Shown here: positions 43,003 to 51,429 of the stretch, piece by piece
How the letters are laid out: every line of letters starts with the position of its first letter
Numbering within the stretch: position 1 is the first letter of the stretch
NCBI GenBank assembly: GCA_016719295.1
Contig: JADKAF010000001.1
Span: forward strand, 6,572,001-6,636,000
Direction of reading: 5' to 3'
DNA length: 64,000 nt
DNA from: Planctomycetota bacterium
Lineage (GTDB): Bacteria > Planctomycetota > UBA1135 > JADKAF01
Made by a program: the position numbers and the translations under genes
Notes under the pieces: model-generated
Told to the model about the DNA's origin: nothing
What the model saw: the letters and a program-made list of their open reading frames with translations, nothing else
Databases searched by the model: none

Positions 43003-43834
43003 GTAGCGCGCAAGCCGCGTGGAGCACTGATGAGGTGGGGCCGCAGCTCGCGTCGGCAGCTCGTGGCGGCTCGACGACGGACGGCTCGTTGCGACCTCTT
43101 CGGCAGGCGCCGAAGCTGCCCAGATCCTTGATCTTGGCCTGCGAGAGAACGGCGATATCCCAGCTCCCGGTGAGCCCCTCCTGCGCTGTCGCGCGGGGAA
43201 CCGAACCGAGGGTGGCAGCGGCGGGGCCGAGGGCGGTGAGCCGTCGAGTCATGGTTTAGAGCGCGCCGCATCGGTCCATGACGAGGGCGCACCGAATCGA
43301 GGCTCCTTCGATGGGTCCACGGCAGCATCACCGTTGCCCGCGATGGACCCGCGGGGTAACCGGCAATCGCGTCCGGCCGGAGCAGAGGCGCGCTCCGAGG
43401 GCTCTGCGGCGCGATCGAACGCGGAGCGGAGCGCGCCGGGTGGATGCTGCGGCGCCTCTCCGGGCCCCCTTGCGCGACGCTGCTTCGACCTCAGGGCGGC
43501 GCAGCGGCTAGGCCGAGCTGGATGCCGCCGCGTGTCCGTGCGACCGATGCCGCGCGTAGGGGCGCGGTCGAAGCCCCTCGGAGTTGCGACGATGTCGGCG
43601 CGAAGGATCGGCTGGCAGGAAGCGCTGCGACAGCAATGGCGCCTCGATTCGCTCGCGCTGCCTCCGCTCTCGACGGCCGCCGCGAAGGGCGGAGTCTGGC
43701 GAAGGCCCGCGCTACGCTTCGGTGCGACCCGAGCTCTTCCGTCGCCGCAGCTCGCGGTGGCGCAGCCCGGCGATGGTAGCGTGGGTCCGCCGAGGCGAGT
43801 CGAATCCCGAGCGCCGGTCGGACCGGCAGAGCGA
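43003..43834. other. 832-bp stretch without a confident gene
   Basis: The plus strand has an open frame joined to the downstream MoxR gene, but its upstream part is Arg/Ser-rich and not family-like. The minus strand has an ATG at 43252 that begins a plausible exported peptide (MTRRLTALGPAAATLG, Ala-rich, then ATAQ), but it decays into Arg-rich sequence after about 50 residues and runs into the toroid gene. It may be the remnant of a lost secreted protein. A seven-base inverted repeat GGGTCCA/TGGACCC lies at 43314-43351. The promoter for the MoxR/VWA pair should lie here. Confidence 0.5.
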
Positions 43835-45349
43835 ATGTCGATGCGAGAGCTACCGCGCACCCTGGGTGCGCTGCGCGCGAGCGGATACCGCTCGCGCAGC
43901 GTGAAGGAAGAGCTGCGGGAGAACGCCGTCGCGGCGCTGCGCGCGGGCCGACCCTTGTTCCAAGGGCTGATCGGCTACGAGCGCACCGTCGTGCCGCAGG
44001 TGGTGAACGCTCTGCTCGCCAAGCACGACTTGCTCCTGCTCGGCCTGCGCGGGCAGGCGAAGACGCGGCTCGCGCGGAAGCTGGTCGAGCTGCTCGACGA
44101 GCGCGTGCCCGTGCTCGCGGGCTCCGAGCTCAACGAGGATCCGCTGCGACCGCTCACGCGCTGGGCGCAGGAGCTCCTCGCCGAGGCTGGCGACGACGCG
44201 CCGATCGCGTGGCTCGAGCGCGAGGAGCGCTACCGCGAGAAGCTCGCGACGCCGGACGTCTCTATGGCCGACCTGATTGGCGACCTCGATCCGATCCGCG
44301 CGGCGAACCTGCGCGCGGAGTACTCGAGCGAGCGCGCGCTGCACTACGGCATCGTGCCGCGCACGAACCGCGGCATCTTCTGCTTGAACGAGCTGCCCGA
44401 CCTCGCCGCGCGCATCCAGGTCGGTCTGCTCGGGATTCTGCAGGAGCGCGAGGTGCAGATCCGCGGCTTCCCCGTGCGGCTCCCGCTCGACGTGGCGATG
44501 GTGTTCACCGCGAACCCCGAGGACTACACGCAGCGCGGCGCGATCATCACGCCGCTGAAGGACCGCATCGCCTCGCAGATCCTCACGCACTATCCGGCGA
44601 CCCTCGAGCACGCGCGGGCGATCACCGCGCAGGAGGCCTGGGATCGGCGGGGCGGTGGTCCCGAGGTCCATCTCCCGGCGTTCCTGCGCGATGCGGTGGA
44701 AGAGGTGGGCTTCGCCGCGCGCGAGAGCGACTTGCTCGACGCGTCCTCGGGAGTGAGCGCGCGCTTGACGATCAGCTTGCTCGAGTGCGTGGTCTCGAAT
44801 GCCGAGCGCCGCGCCTTGCTCCACGGCGCAGCGTCGACCGTCGTGCGCCCGCTCGACTTCGATCCCGCGCTCGCCGCCGTGACGGGCAAGATCGAGCTCG
44901 TCTACCAAGGCGAGCAAGAAGGAGTCTCCAACGTCGCGCGCCAGCTCCTCGGTGAGGGCTTCGCGCGCACGGCCGCGCGCTGCTTGCCGGCGGTGCAGGG
45001 CGAGGACGCTGAGGACGAAGCGGCGGTGTTCGGCCCGTGGAAGCCCATCGTCGATTGGTTCGGGCGCGGCGGAACGCTCGAGCTCAGCGATCGCGAGAGC
45101 GACGCGCAAGCGCTGGAGCGCCTCTCTGCGATCGACGGGCTCGAGGCCTTCGTGCGGAAGCACGTCGCGCTCGCGGAGCCCGAGCGCGAGCTCTTGCCCG
45201 CGATGGAGCTCGCGGTGGAGGCGCTGCACCAAGCGAAGCTCCTCGCGAAGGAGGAGCTCGATCGCGGCGTGCGCTACGCGGACATGCTGGGCGGGATGCT
45301 CGGCGAGCTCGGTGGGGGCGGGAAGAAGCCGCCGAAGAAGAAGCGTTGA
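43835..45349 (+). CDS. MoxR-type AAA+ ATPase
   Basis: This 504-residue AAA+ protein belongs to the MoxR/Mg-chelatase-like group. Walker A is LLGLRGQAKTRLARK; the sensor and arginine-finger region includes NRGIFCLNELPDLAARIQ, where Walker B carries Asn-Glu instead of Asp-Glu, and VGLLGILQEREVQIRGF is the helix-2 insert. VFTANPEDYTQRG is sensor 1. The C-terminal 200 residues are helical and end in a Lys-rich tail. MoxR proteins work with von Willebrand A proteins as chaperone-like pairs, for example in cofactor insertion; the VWA partner starts 7 bp downstream. I place the start at the ATG at 43835; ATG 43841 is an alternative. Confidence 0.85.
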   Translation: MSMRELPRTLGALRASGYRSRSVKEELRENAVAALRAGRPLFQGLIGYERTVVPQVVNALLAKHDLLLLGLRGQAKTRLARKLVELLDERVPVLAGSELNEDPLRPLTRWAQELLAEAGDDAPIAWLEREERYREKLATPDVSMADLIGDLDPIRAANLRAEYSSERALHYGIVPRTNRGIFCLNELPDLAARIQVGLLGILQEREVQIRGFPVRLPLDVAMVFTANPEDYTQRGAIITPLKDRIASQILTHYPATLEHARAITAQEAWDRRGGGPEVHLPAFLRDAVEEVGFAARESDLLDASSGVSARLTISLLECVVSNAERRALLHGAASTVVRPLDFDPALAAVTGKIELVYQGEQEGVSNVARQLLGEGFARTAARCLPAVQGEDAEDEAAVFGPWKPIVDWFGRGGTLELSDRESDAQALERLSAIDGLEAFVRKHVALAEPERELLPAMELAVEALHQAKLLAKEELDRGVRYADMLGGMLGELGGGGKKPPKKKR

Positions 45350-45356
45350 GCACGCG

Positions 45357-46457
45357 ATGACTTACCTACGCTTCACGCGCTACGACCCGCGCCAGCGCGC
45401 TCGCGAGGAGCGCCTGGAGGAGCTGCTGCGCCTCTTCCGCGTGCTGCTCTCGCACGCCGCCGGCGACGCCGAGCAAGCGCTCGCATGGCTCGACCGGATC
45501 GCGAAGCAACATCGCCTGTGGACGGCAGACCTGGATCGCGCGGGCTTCGAGGCGTTCCTTCGCGAGCGCGGCGAGCTCGAGCCTCGCGAAGGTGCGAACG
45601 GCGGCTATCAGCTCACCCGCAAGGGCGAAGGGCTCTTGCGTCGCGACGCGCTGGAGCGCGTGTTCGGAGATCTCGCCCGCGCGGCCGGCGGGCGCGGCGA
45701 GCATCGCTCGCGCGTGGAGGGGCTCGGCGTCGAGCGCGAACCGGCGCTGCGGCCCTGGACCTTCGGCGACGATCTCTCCCAGCTCGCGCCGACGGAGACG
45801 CTCGCCGAGGCCTTCCGCCGCCAGGGCTCGGCCGACCTCGATGCCTGGTCGCTCGAGGAGCGCGACCTCGTGGTGCACGAGACGGAGCGCAAGACGCGCC
45901 GCGCGACCGCGCTGCTGGTCGACTGCTCGCACTCGATGGTCCTCTATGGCGAGGACCGCATGACTCCGGCGCGCCTGGTGGCCACCGCGCTCGTCGAGCT
46001 GATCCGCACGCGCTTTCCGCAGGACGTGCTGCACGTCGTCGCCTTCGGCGACGATGCCGTTCTCGTGCCCGAAGAGCAGGTGCCGTACTTGAGCTGGGGG
46101 CCGTACCACACGAACACCAAGGCCGCGCTGGCTCTCGGCCGCGATCTGCTGCTCCGCTCGCGCTGCCCGGACCGGCGCATCTTCTTGATCACCGACGGCA
46201 AGCCCACCGTGCTCGACGAGCGCGGGAAGCGCTTGATCGACAGCGGCTACCCGAACCCGCGCATCCTGAACCGCACCCTCGACGAAGCCGCGCTCTGCCG
46301 GCGGAAGAAGATCCCGATCACGACCTTCATGGTCGCCGACGATCCGGTGCTGCAGCGCTTCGTGAGCGATCTCTGCGCGACGAACGGCGGGCAGGCGTTC
46401 ACCTGCGCGCCGGACGAGCTGGGCGGGCTGTTGCTGAGGGACTTCCTGAAGCGCTGA
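45357..46457 (+). CDS. VWA-domain protein paired with MoxR
   Basis: The 366-residue protein has a helical N-terminal half and a C-terminal von Willebrand A domain beginning at about residue 180. The metal-binding MIDAS motif is LLVDCSHSM (DxSxS form), with Thr in RMTPARL and Asp in LITDGKPTV as the remaining ligands. It has no signal peptide or membrane segment, unlike BatA/BatB, so it is probably the cytoplasmic partner of the MoxR ATPase. The ATG at 45357 is 7 bp after the moxR stop. Its target is not shown by the neighbourhood, which has no methanol dehydrogenase or other known client. Confidence 0.84.
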   Translation: MTYLRFTRYDPRQRAREERLEELLRLFRVLLSHAAGDAEQALAWLDRIAKQHRLWTADLDRAGFEAFLRERGELEPREGANGGYQLTRKGEGLLRRDALERVFGDLARAAGGRGEHRSRVEGLGVEREPALRPWTFGDDLSQLAPTETLAEAFRRQGSADLDAWSLEERDLVVHETERKTRRATALLVDCSHSMVLYGEDRMTPARLVATALVELIRTRFPQDVLHVVAFGDDAVLVPEEQVPYLSWGPYHTNTKAALALGRDLLLRSRCPDRRIFLITDGKPTVLDERGKRLIDSGYPNPRILNRTLDEAALCRRKKIPITTFMVADDPVLQRFVSDLCATNGGQAFTCAPDELGGLLLRDFLKR

Positions 46458-46468
46458 ACGACATGCGT

Positions 46469-47599
46469 TCAGCGCGGCTCGAAGCTGCGCCTGCGCAGCA
46501 CCCCCGCCGGCGGCGTCACGCGCTCGAAGAGATCGACCTCGAAGGGCGCGCGCAGGCTGTTCCCGCAGATGTCCTCCAGGCCATCGTTTGCGACGAGCGC
46601 ATGCGGCGCCGCGCGCCACGGCTCGTCGGGAGTGAAGGTCCAGACGCGCTCCGCATCCTCGAGCGCGATCGCTCCGCGCACGCGTGCGCCGTCGCCCGTC
46701 TCGATCCACAGCCACTCGCGCAGCAGCACCGCGTCGAGCGCTTCGCCGAAGGCGACGCGCAGCGGCTCGCGCGTGCCGGCCGTGGGCAACGCGAGCGTCC
46801 AGGCATCCATCGCCGGCGAAGCGAGGTCCTCGGCCGTCGCGGTGATCGCGTGACGCGAGCCCTGCGCGAGAGGCCGGCCGCTCGCGTCGGGCCAGCGCGC
46901 GTCGATCTCCAGGGTGTAGCGCTCCCCCGCGCGCAGCGCGCGGCCGAGCTCCTCGTGCGGAACGAGGCCGCGCTTCACGCGCCCCGGATCGAAGAGCAAG
47001 GTCAGGCGCTTCCCGCTCGGATCCCAGAGCTCCTCGGCGATCTCGAGGAACGCGTGCGGCACGAGCTCCCCCGCGGCGTCGCGCCAGCGCACGAACTCGG
47101 ACGAGCGGCCGATCGACATCGGCGCGGAGAAGTGCAGGTAGACGCGCAGCACGTTCTCCGGCCAAGTCGCCGCGGAGGGATGGATCGCCTGCAGCGCCGT
47201 CGTGGGGACGAGCTCTTCGTCGACGTCGCGCTCGACGCCGGGGAAGACGAGCTCCATCCCGCTTTCCGTCACCGCGCGATAGCGCTGTCTGGCATCGAAG
47301 CCGAAGCGCGGCTCGAAGACGAGGTCTTCGCCGCGGAAGGAGTGGACGCCGACGAGCGGCGGGAGCGCGAGATCGCTCCGTTCGCGGGCCACGAGATAGA
47401 CCTTGAGGAGATCGATCGGCGCGCTGCGGCTGGGCACGGCGCGGCGCAGCACCACGGCGCGCGCGGCCCCCTCCGCATCACGCTCGAGCGCGAGCTCGGA
47501 AGGAGCTTCCCTCCGTGCGCACGCGACGAGCGTGAACAAGAGCGCCCACGCGCTGAGCGCGCGCTGCGCGAAGAGGCACCGGTGCCGAGGCTCCGACAC
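46469..47599 (-). CDS. Lipoprotein with bacterial Ig-like (SbsA/Big_5-type) domains
   Basis: A lipoprotein signal with lipobox TLVAC (near residue 27) opens this 376-residue protein. Two stretches look like SbsA/Big_5 Ig-like domains: VLRVYLHFSAPMS (the LxxxFSxPM signature) and, after residue 290, LRVAFGEALD. The central part contains LLFDPGRVKRG. Such proteins usually sit on the outer-membrane or cell surface. The start is the GTG at 47597-47599, which lies 5 bp after the stop of the upstream secreted protein gene; an open frame continuing upstream is out-of-frame sequence of that gene. The two are probably co-transcribed and may act together. Function is unknown. Confidence 0.72.
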   Translation of the reverse strand: MSEPRHRCLFAQRALSAWALLFTLVACARREAPSELALERDAEGAARAVVLRRAVPSRSAPIDLLKVYLVARERSDLALPPLVGVHSFRGEDLVFEPRFGFDARQRYRAVTESGMELVFPGVERDVDEELVPTTALQAIHPSAATWPENVLRVYLHFSAPMSIGRSSEFVRWRDAAGELVPHAFLEIAEELWDPSGKRLTLLFDPGRVKRGLVPHEELGRALRAGERYTLEIDARWPDASGRPLAQGSRHAITATAEDLASPAMDAWTLALPTAGTREPLRVAFGEALDAVLLREWLWIETGDGARVRGAIALEDAERVWTFTPDEPWRAAPHALVANDGLEDICGNSLRAPFEVDLFERVTPPAGVLRRRSFEPR

Positions 47600-47604
47600 G
47601 GCGC

Positions 47605-48714
47605 TCAGGGCAGGACGATCGCGCGCAGCGCGAGCTTGCCGTCCGCTTCGCGCGCGAGCACGACGCCGTGCGTCGCGTCGAGCTTGTCGAGCTGCTCGAC
47701 GCCCTCCAGCTTCGCGACTTTCTCGTAGGGCAAGCCCTGCGTGCCGCCGCCGTCGACGCGCTCCTCGATGCCTTGCCACTTCTCGAGCTCGTGCGCGGGG
47801 ATCTTCATCACGCCGCGGCTCGAGTTCGCCATGAGGAAGAACGGCTTGCCGTCCTTCGTGTAGTCGATCATGTCGAGCGGGCGATTGCGGTTGCCGAGCT
47901 CGGCGATGGTCTTGCCGCGGACGCGTGCGCCGGGAGCGAGCTGCTTCACCGGGATCAGCACGAGCGGCGTGCAGGTGTACGCGGCGACGATGTGCGCTTC
48001 GCCGCCGACCTCGTGCGCGAGGAAGGTCCGCACCGGCGAGCGGGTCTCGAGCTTGCCGTGCGCTCCGTGATAGATCTCGATGCCCGCGCCGGGCTCGGCC
48101 TTGGCGAAGGGATAGGGGATCGTGCGCAGGCACGACGAGAACTCCGCGTTCGACAAGCCCGCCACGATCACCTTGCCATCGGCGAAGCCGAGGTCGGTGA
48201 TGGTCTCCTGGCGGCTCGAGCGCCCGCGGGCGTCGGGCTCGTCGCTCGGCGCGTCGCTGAGCGCGGCGCGGCCGATCGTCAGCGCGTCCGCCTCGAGGGC
48301 CTCGATCGCGCCGCCGCCGTCGATGCGCAGGAGCACGGGCTGCGCGTCCGCGCCGCGGCCACGCGCGACGGCGAGATAGGCGAGCTGCGTCGCGGGATCG
48401 ATGGCGAGGTCGATGATGCGCAGCGCCTCGAGCTCGACGCCGAGAGCCGACGCGCAGCGCGCATCGACGCCGACGAGTGCAAAGTCACCGGCGAGGCCCT
48501 TCGCGGTGGAGGCGGGCACGCGCAGGGCGGCGATCTCCGCGGCCTTCGAGTCGGCGGCGAAGAGGACGCCGCTCGGGCCGAAGGCGAGCGGGCCGAGCGA
48601 GGCGAAGCGGGCGGCGTTCGGCTTCGTGCTCGGCTGGGTGGGGGCGGCCGCGTCCTGGGCGCCGGCGGCGGAGCAGAGAGCGGTGCAGGCGAGAGCTAGC
48701 CACGGAGTGCGCAT
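47605..48714 (-). CDS. Secreted propeller-like protein of unknown function
   Basis: A clear signal peptide (hydrophobic TPWLALACTALCSAAGA, cleavage near GAQ-DA) starts this 369-residue protein. The body has NHL/lactonase-like strand patterns (LGPLAFGPSGVLFAAD, IIDLAIDPATQLAYLAV, ITDLGFADGKVIVAG, DMIDYTKDGKPFFLMAN) that suggest a beta-propeller of six or so blades. The ATG at 48712-48714 is preceded by GAGGAATCGCG, a good ribosome-binding site; the frame is open for 21 codons further upstream, but those precede the signal. It is followed closely by the Ig-like lipoprotein gene. It could sense or bind a surface ligand; nothing in it shows catalysis. Confidence 0.7.
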   Translation of the reverse strand: MRTPWLALACTALCSAAGAQDAAAPTQPSTKPNAARFASLGPLAFGPSGVLFAADSKAAEIAALRVPASTAKGLAGDFALVGVDARCASALGVELEALRIIDLAIDPATQLAYLAVARGRGADAQPVLLRIDGGGAIEALEADALTIGRAALSDAPSDEPDARGRSSRQETITDLGFADGKVIVAGLSNAEFSSCLRTIPYPFAKAEPGAGIEIYHGAHGKLETRSPVRTFLAHEVGGEAHIVAAYTCTPLVLIPVKQLAPGARVRGKTIAELGNRNRPLDMIDYTKDGKPFFLMANSSRGVMKIPAHELEKWQGIEERVDGGGTQGLPYEKVAKLEGVEQLDKLDATHGVVLAREADGKLALRAIVLP

Positions 48715-48830
48715 CGCGATTCCTCGGAGGTCGGGGCGGGCGGAGGAGCCGCGATGGTAACGCAAATCGAGGAGCACGTACGCTCGGGCCTCGCTTGCAC
48801 GCGCGCCGCGCCCCGGCGAGAACCCTCGGC

Positions 48831-49580
48831 ATGCTCCGCGAGCACCTGTTCCAACGCACGGCCCCGACCGACCGCTGGTTCCGCTGGCGCGGCGGCGCTG
48901 TCTCCCGCATCGAGGCGCTGTCCGACGGCGTCTTCGCGCTCGCCCTCGCGTTCCTCGTCACCTCGATCCCGGTCCCGCACAGCTACGCGGAGCTCCTGCT
49001 CGGGCTGCGGCATCTGCCGGCGCTAGCGCTCTGCTTCGCGATGCTGATGCTGCTGTGGTACTCGCACCACCTCTTCTTCCGGCGCTTCGGATTGGAGGAC
49101 TCGCCGACGGTGGCGCTGAACGCGGCGTTCCTCTTCTTGGTGCTCGCGTACGTCTATCCGCTGCGCTTCCTCGCCTCGTTCCTGCTCTGCCTCTTCTCGG
49201 GCGGCGCGCTGAGCCCGCCCATCGACGGGCCCTATCTCGCGGCGGGCGAGGGATTCTGGCTCATGCCGTTCTACAGCGCGGGCGTCATCGCCGTGTTCGG
49301 CATGCTCTGGTGCCTGCATCGCCACGCTTGGAGTCGCCGACGCGAGCTCGAGCTCGATGCGATCGAAGAGCATCTCACGGGTTCAGCGCTGCACGCGCAT
49401 GCGATCAGCGCGGGGATCGGCGTCGCTTCGCTCGCGATCGCGCTCCTCTGGCCGCAGCAGAACGCGATGGCGGGCTGGATCTACGGCTTCATGGGGCCCG
49501 TGCACGCATGGCACGGGTGGCGCAGCGAGGCGCGCTTGCAACGGATCGTCGCCGAGCTCGAGGCCGCGCCGCGCGCCTGA
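48831..49580 (+). CDS. TMEM175-family (DUF1211) potassium channel homolog
   Basis: The 249-residue membrane protein has about six hydrophobic segments. The family signature, normally RxxxFSD, is present near residue 26 as RIEALSDGVFALALAFLV with Leu for Phe. Two six-helix repeats are usual in animal TMEM175; bacterial homologs have one repeat, as here. Bacterial members conduct K+ through a hydrophobic pore. The ATG at 48831 starts directly before a short cytoplasmic lead. The gene is divergent from the secreted-protein pair and converges on the CoA-binding gene 7 bp away. Physiological role in this organism is unknown. Confidence 0.82.
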   Translation: MLREHLFQRTAPTDRWFRWRGGAVSRIEALSDGVFALALAFLVTSIPVPHSYAELLLGLRHLPALALCFAMLMLLWYSHHLFFRRFGLEDSPTVALNAAFLFLVLAYVYPLRFLASFLLCLFSGGALSPPIDGPYLAAGEGFWLMPFYSAGVIAVFGMLWCLHRHAWSRRRELELDAIEEHLTGSALHAHAISAGIGVASLAIALLWPQQNAMAGWIYGFMGPVHAWHGWRSEARLQRIVAELEAAPRA

Positions 49581-49587
49581 GCGCGCT

Positions 49588-49998
49588 TCACCAGCTCTCG
49601 CGGTAGCCCAGCACGACGAGCAAGCATGGTCCTCCCGCGATGACCTCGAGCCCGAGCTCCTCGGCCTTGCGGATCGCGGCCGGGCTCTCGGCTCCCGGCT
49701 GCATCCAGACGCTGGTGGCGCCCATGCGCGCGGCGTCCTCGACGACGCGCTCCGTCACGGCGGGCGGCGTGATGATGGATACCGACGAGACGCGCTGCGG
49801 CAGGTCGTCGAGCGAGGCGTAGGCCTTGTGCCCTTGGATCTCCTGCTCGCGCGGATTCACCGGATAGACCTCGCGCTGCTTCTGCAGGTAGCACGCGAAG
49901 ACCTTCGCGCCGTACTTGCTGGGGTCGTTGCTCGCGCCGACGACGGCGAAGCGCTTGGCGGAGAGGAAGCGCTGGATGAGATCGTGTTCGTCGCTCAT
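49588..49998 (-). CDS. CoA-binding domain protein (YccU-like)
   Basis: A 136-residue protein made of one Rossmann-type CoA-binding domain. The signature is AVVGASNDPSKYGAKVF near the N-terminus, then VYPVNPREQEIQG, VSIITPPAVTERVVEDA and VWMQPGAES. Related to the CoA-binding subdomain of succinyl-CoA synthetase but without a catalytic partner. Its ATG overlaps the stop of the MFS gene by 4 bp. Its molecular role is not known in any organism I can recall. Confidence 0.87.
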   Translation of the reverse strand: MSDEHDLIQRFLSAKRFAVVGASNDPSKYGAKVFACYLQKQREVYPVNPREQEIQGHKAYASLDDLPQRVSSVSIITPPAVTERVVEDAARMGATSVWMQPGAESPAAIRKAEELGLEVIAGGPCLLVVLGYRESW

Positions 49999-51248
49999 GG
50001 CTGGGGCTTCGAGGGAACGGGAGCGCGGGTGAAGAGCAAGGTGATGGACCAGACGGCGAGCGCGGGCACGACGAGCAGCGCGCAGAGCGCGGTGAGCTCG
50101 CGCACGGACCAGCCCGCGTCGAAGAGGGCGCCGAAGCTCCACGACGAAGCCGCGAGCAGGACGGTGTGCAGCGCGAAGTCGAGCGCGAAGAGCCGGCCGT
50201 GATAACGGCGGTCGCCGTACCACTGCAGCAGGATCCCGCTGAAGACCCACACCGTCGACCCGCCGATCGCCGCGCCGAGGAAGCAGAGCGCCGCGAGCGG
50301 CAAGCTCGGTGCTGCGGCGAGCAGCGCGTAGCCGAGGCCCATCGCGGCGAAGCCGACGAGGATCGCGCGGTGGAGCGTGCGCGGCTCGTCGCCGATCCAG
50401 GTGCGCACGAGGAGCGAGCCGACCGCGGCGCCGACGCCGCGCGAGGCGTAGAGCCAGCCCATCGTGAGCGGTCCGGAGGCGTCCTCGAAGACCCGCGTGC
50501 CCCAGAGCGGCAGCAGCGTGAAGATCCCGCCCGCGAATCCCAGCAGCGGCTTCAGCGCGACGAGCGCGAGCACGTAGGGCGCACGCCAGAGATAGCGCAA
50601 CGCGTCGAGGAAGCCGGTCTGTCGGAAGCCCTCGCTGGCGGCGGGCGGCACCAGCTTCGGCAGGCCGAGGAAGCAGAGCGCGGAGAGCGCGAAGGTCGCG
50701 CCGTCGATCGCGAACGAGGCCACGACGCCGAGCTCGGCCGTCACGACCCCCCCGGCCGCGGAGCCGAGGGCCAGCATCACCGACCACGCGCCGCCGGAGA
50801 GCGCGTTCGCCGCCGGCAGCTCGCGCGCGTCGAGCAGCATGGGCGCCACGGAGTTCTTCGCCGCGAAGGCGACCGCGGCGCACGACATCATCGCGATGAT
50901 GCTGAGGTAGATCCCGAGCAGCGAGCCTGTGCTGTAGCTCGCGATGAGGGCGATCACGCCCAGGATGCGCGCGAAGTCCATCGCGAGCAGCAGGCGGCGC
51001 CGATCGAAGCGGTCGACCAAAGGCCCCGAGATGGGGGAGATCAGGAAGGCCGGCAGGTGCTTCGCCACCATCACGCCGGCCATCGCGCGCCCCAGCTCGC
51101 CGGGTGGAGTGATGGCCTCCACGGCCGTCAGCAGCGCGATGGTGTTGAACCAGTCCCCGAAGAACGAGACCACTTCGCCGAGGAAGAGCCGCCGGTAGGC
51201 CGGGCGGCGGCGCAGGAGCTCGAGGTAGCCGATCGACGGGGCGGACAT
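49995..51248 (-). CDS. MFS transporter of the MFS_3 (enterobactin-exporter-like) type
   Basis: The 417-residue protein has 12 or so membrane helices and the MFS loop motif between helices 2 and 3, SGPLVDRFDRRRLLLAMD. The opening FRRLFxGxxxSxxGD-like stretch appears as YRRLFLGEVVSFFGDWFNTI, which places it in the MFS_3 group that includes EntS, macrolide-efflux and unknown exporters. The substrate cannot be deduced. It is followed by the CoA-binding gene, with a 4-bp overlap. The start ATG at 51248 faces aconitase, with a 181-bp divergent gap that should hold both promoters. Confidence 0.85.
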   Translation of the reverse strand: MSAPSIGYLELLRRRPAYRRLFLGEVVSFFGDWFNTIALLTAVEAITPPGELGRAMAGVMVAKHLPAFLISPISGPLVDRFDRRRLLLAMDFARILGVIALIASYSTGSLLGIYLSIIAMMSCAAVAFAAKNSVAPMLLDARELPAANALSGGAWSVMLALGSAAGGVVTAELGVVASFAIDGATFALSALCFLGLPKLVPPAASEGFRQTGFLDALRYLWRAPYVLALVALKPLLGFAGGIFTLLPLWGTRVFEDASGPLTMGWLYASRGVGAAVGSLLVRTWIGDEPRTLHRAILVGFAAMGLGYALLAAAPSLPLAALCFLGAAIGGSTVWVFSGILLQWYGDRRYHGRLFALDFALHTVLLAASSWSFGALFDAGWSVRELTALCALLVVPALAVWSITLLFTRAPVPSKPQP

Positions 51249-51429
51249 CAGGGCGCGGTGCGGCGGGGGGGCGCACGATACCTGAGAACGCCGGCTGCGG
51301 CGCTAGCGCGGCGCGCGAGCCGGTCTTGGCGCGGGCCCGCCGAGCTGCGAGACTCTTCGCCTTCCTTCGCCGGCCGCACCCCTTCGCGGCGGCCGCCTCG
51401 ACCCGCGATCCCCGGGAGCGCCTGGAACC

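Noticed and set aside
42504..43331. Secreted peptide gene starting at 43252 on the minus strand
   Set aside because: Signal-like start but no recognisable body, Arg-rich decay after about 50 residues, and overlap with the better supported toroid gene.
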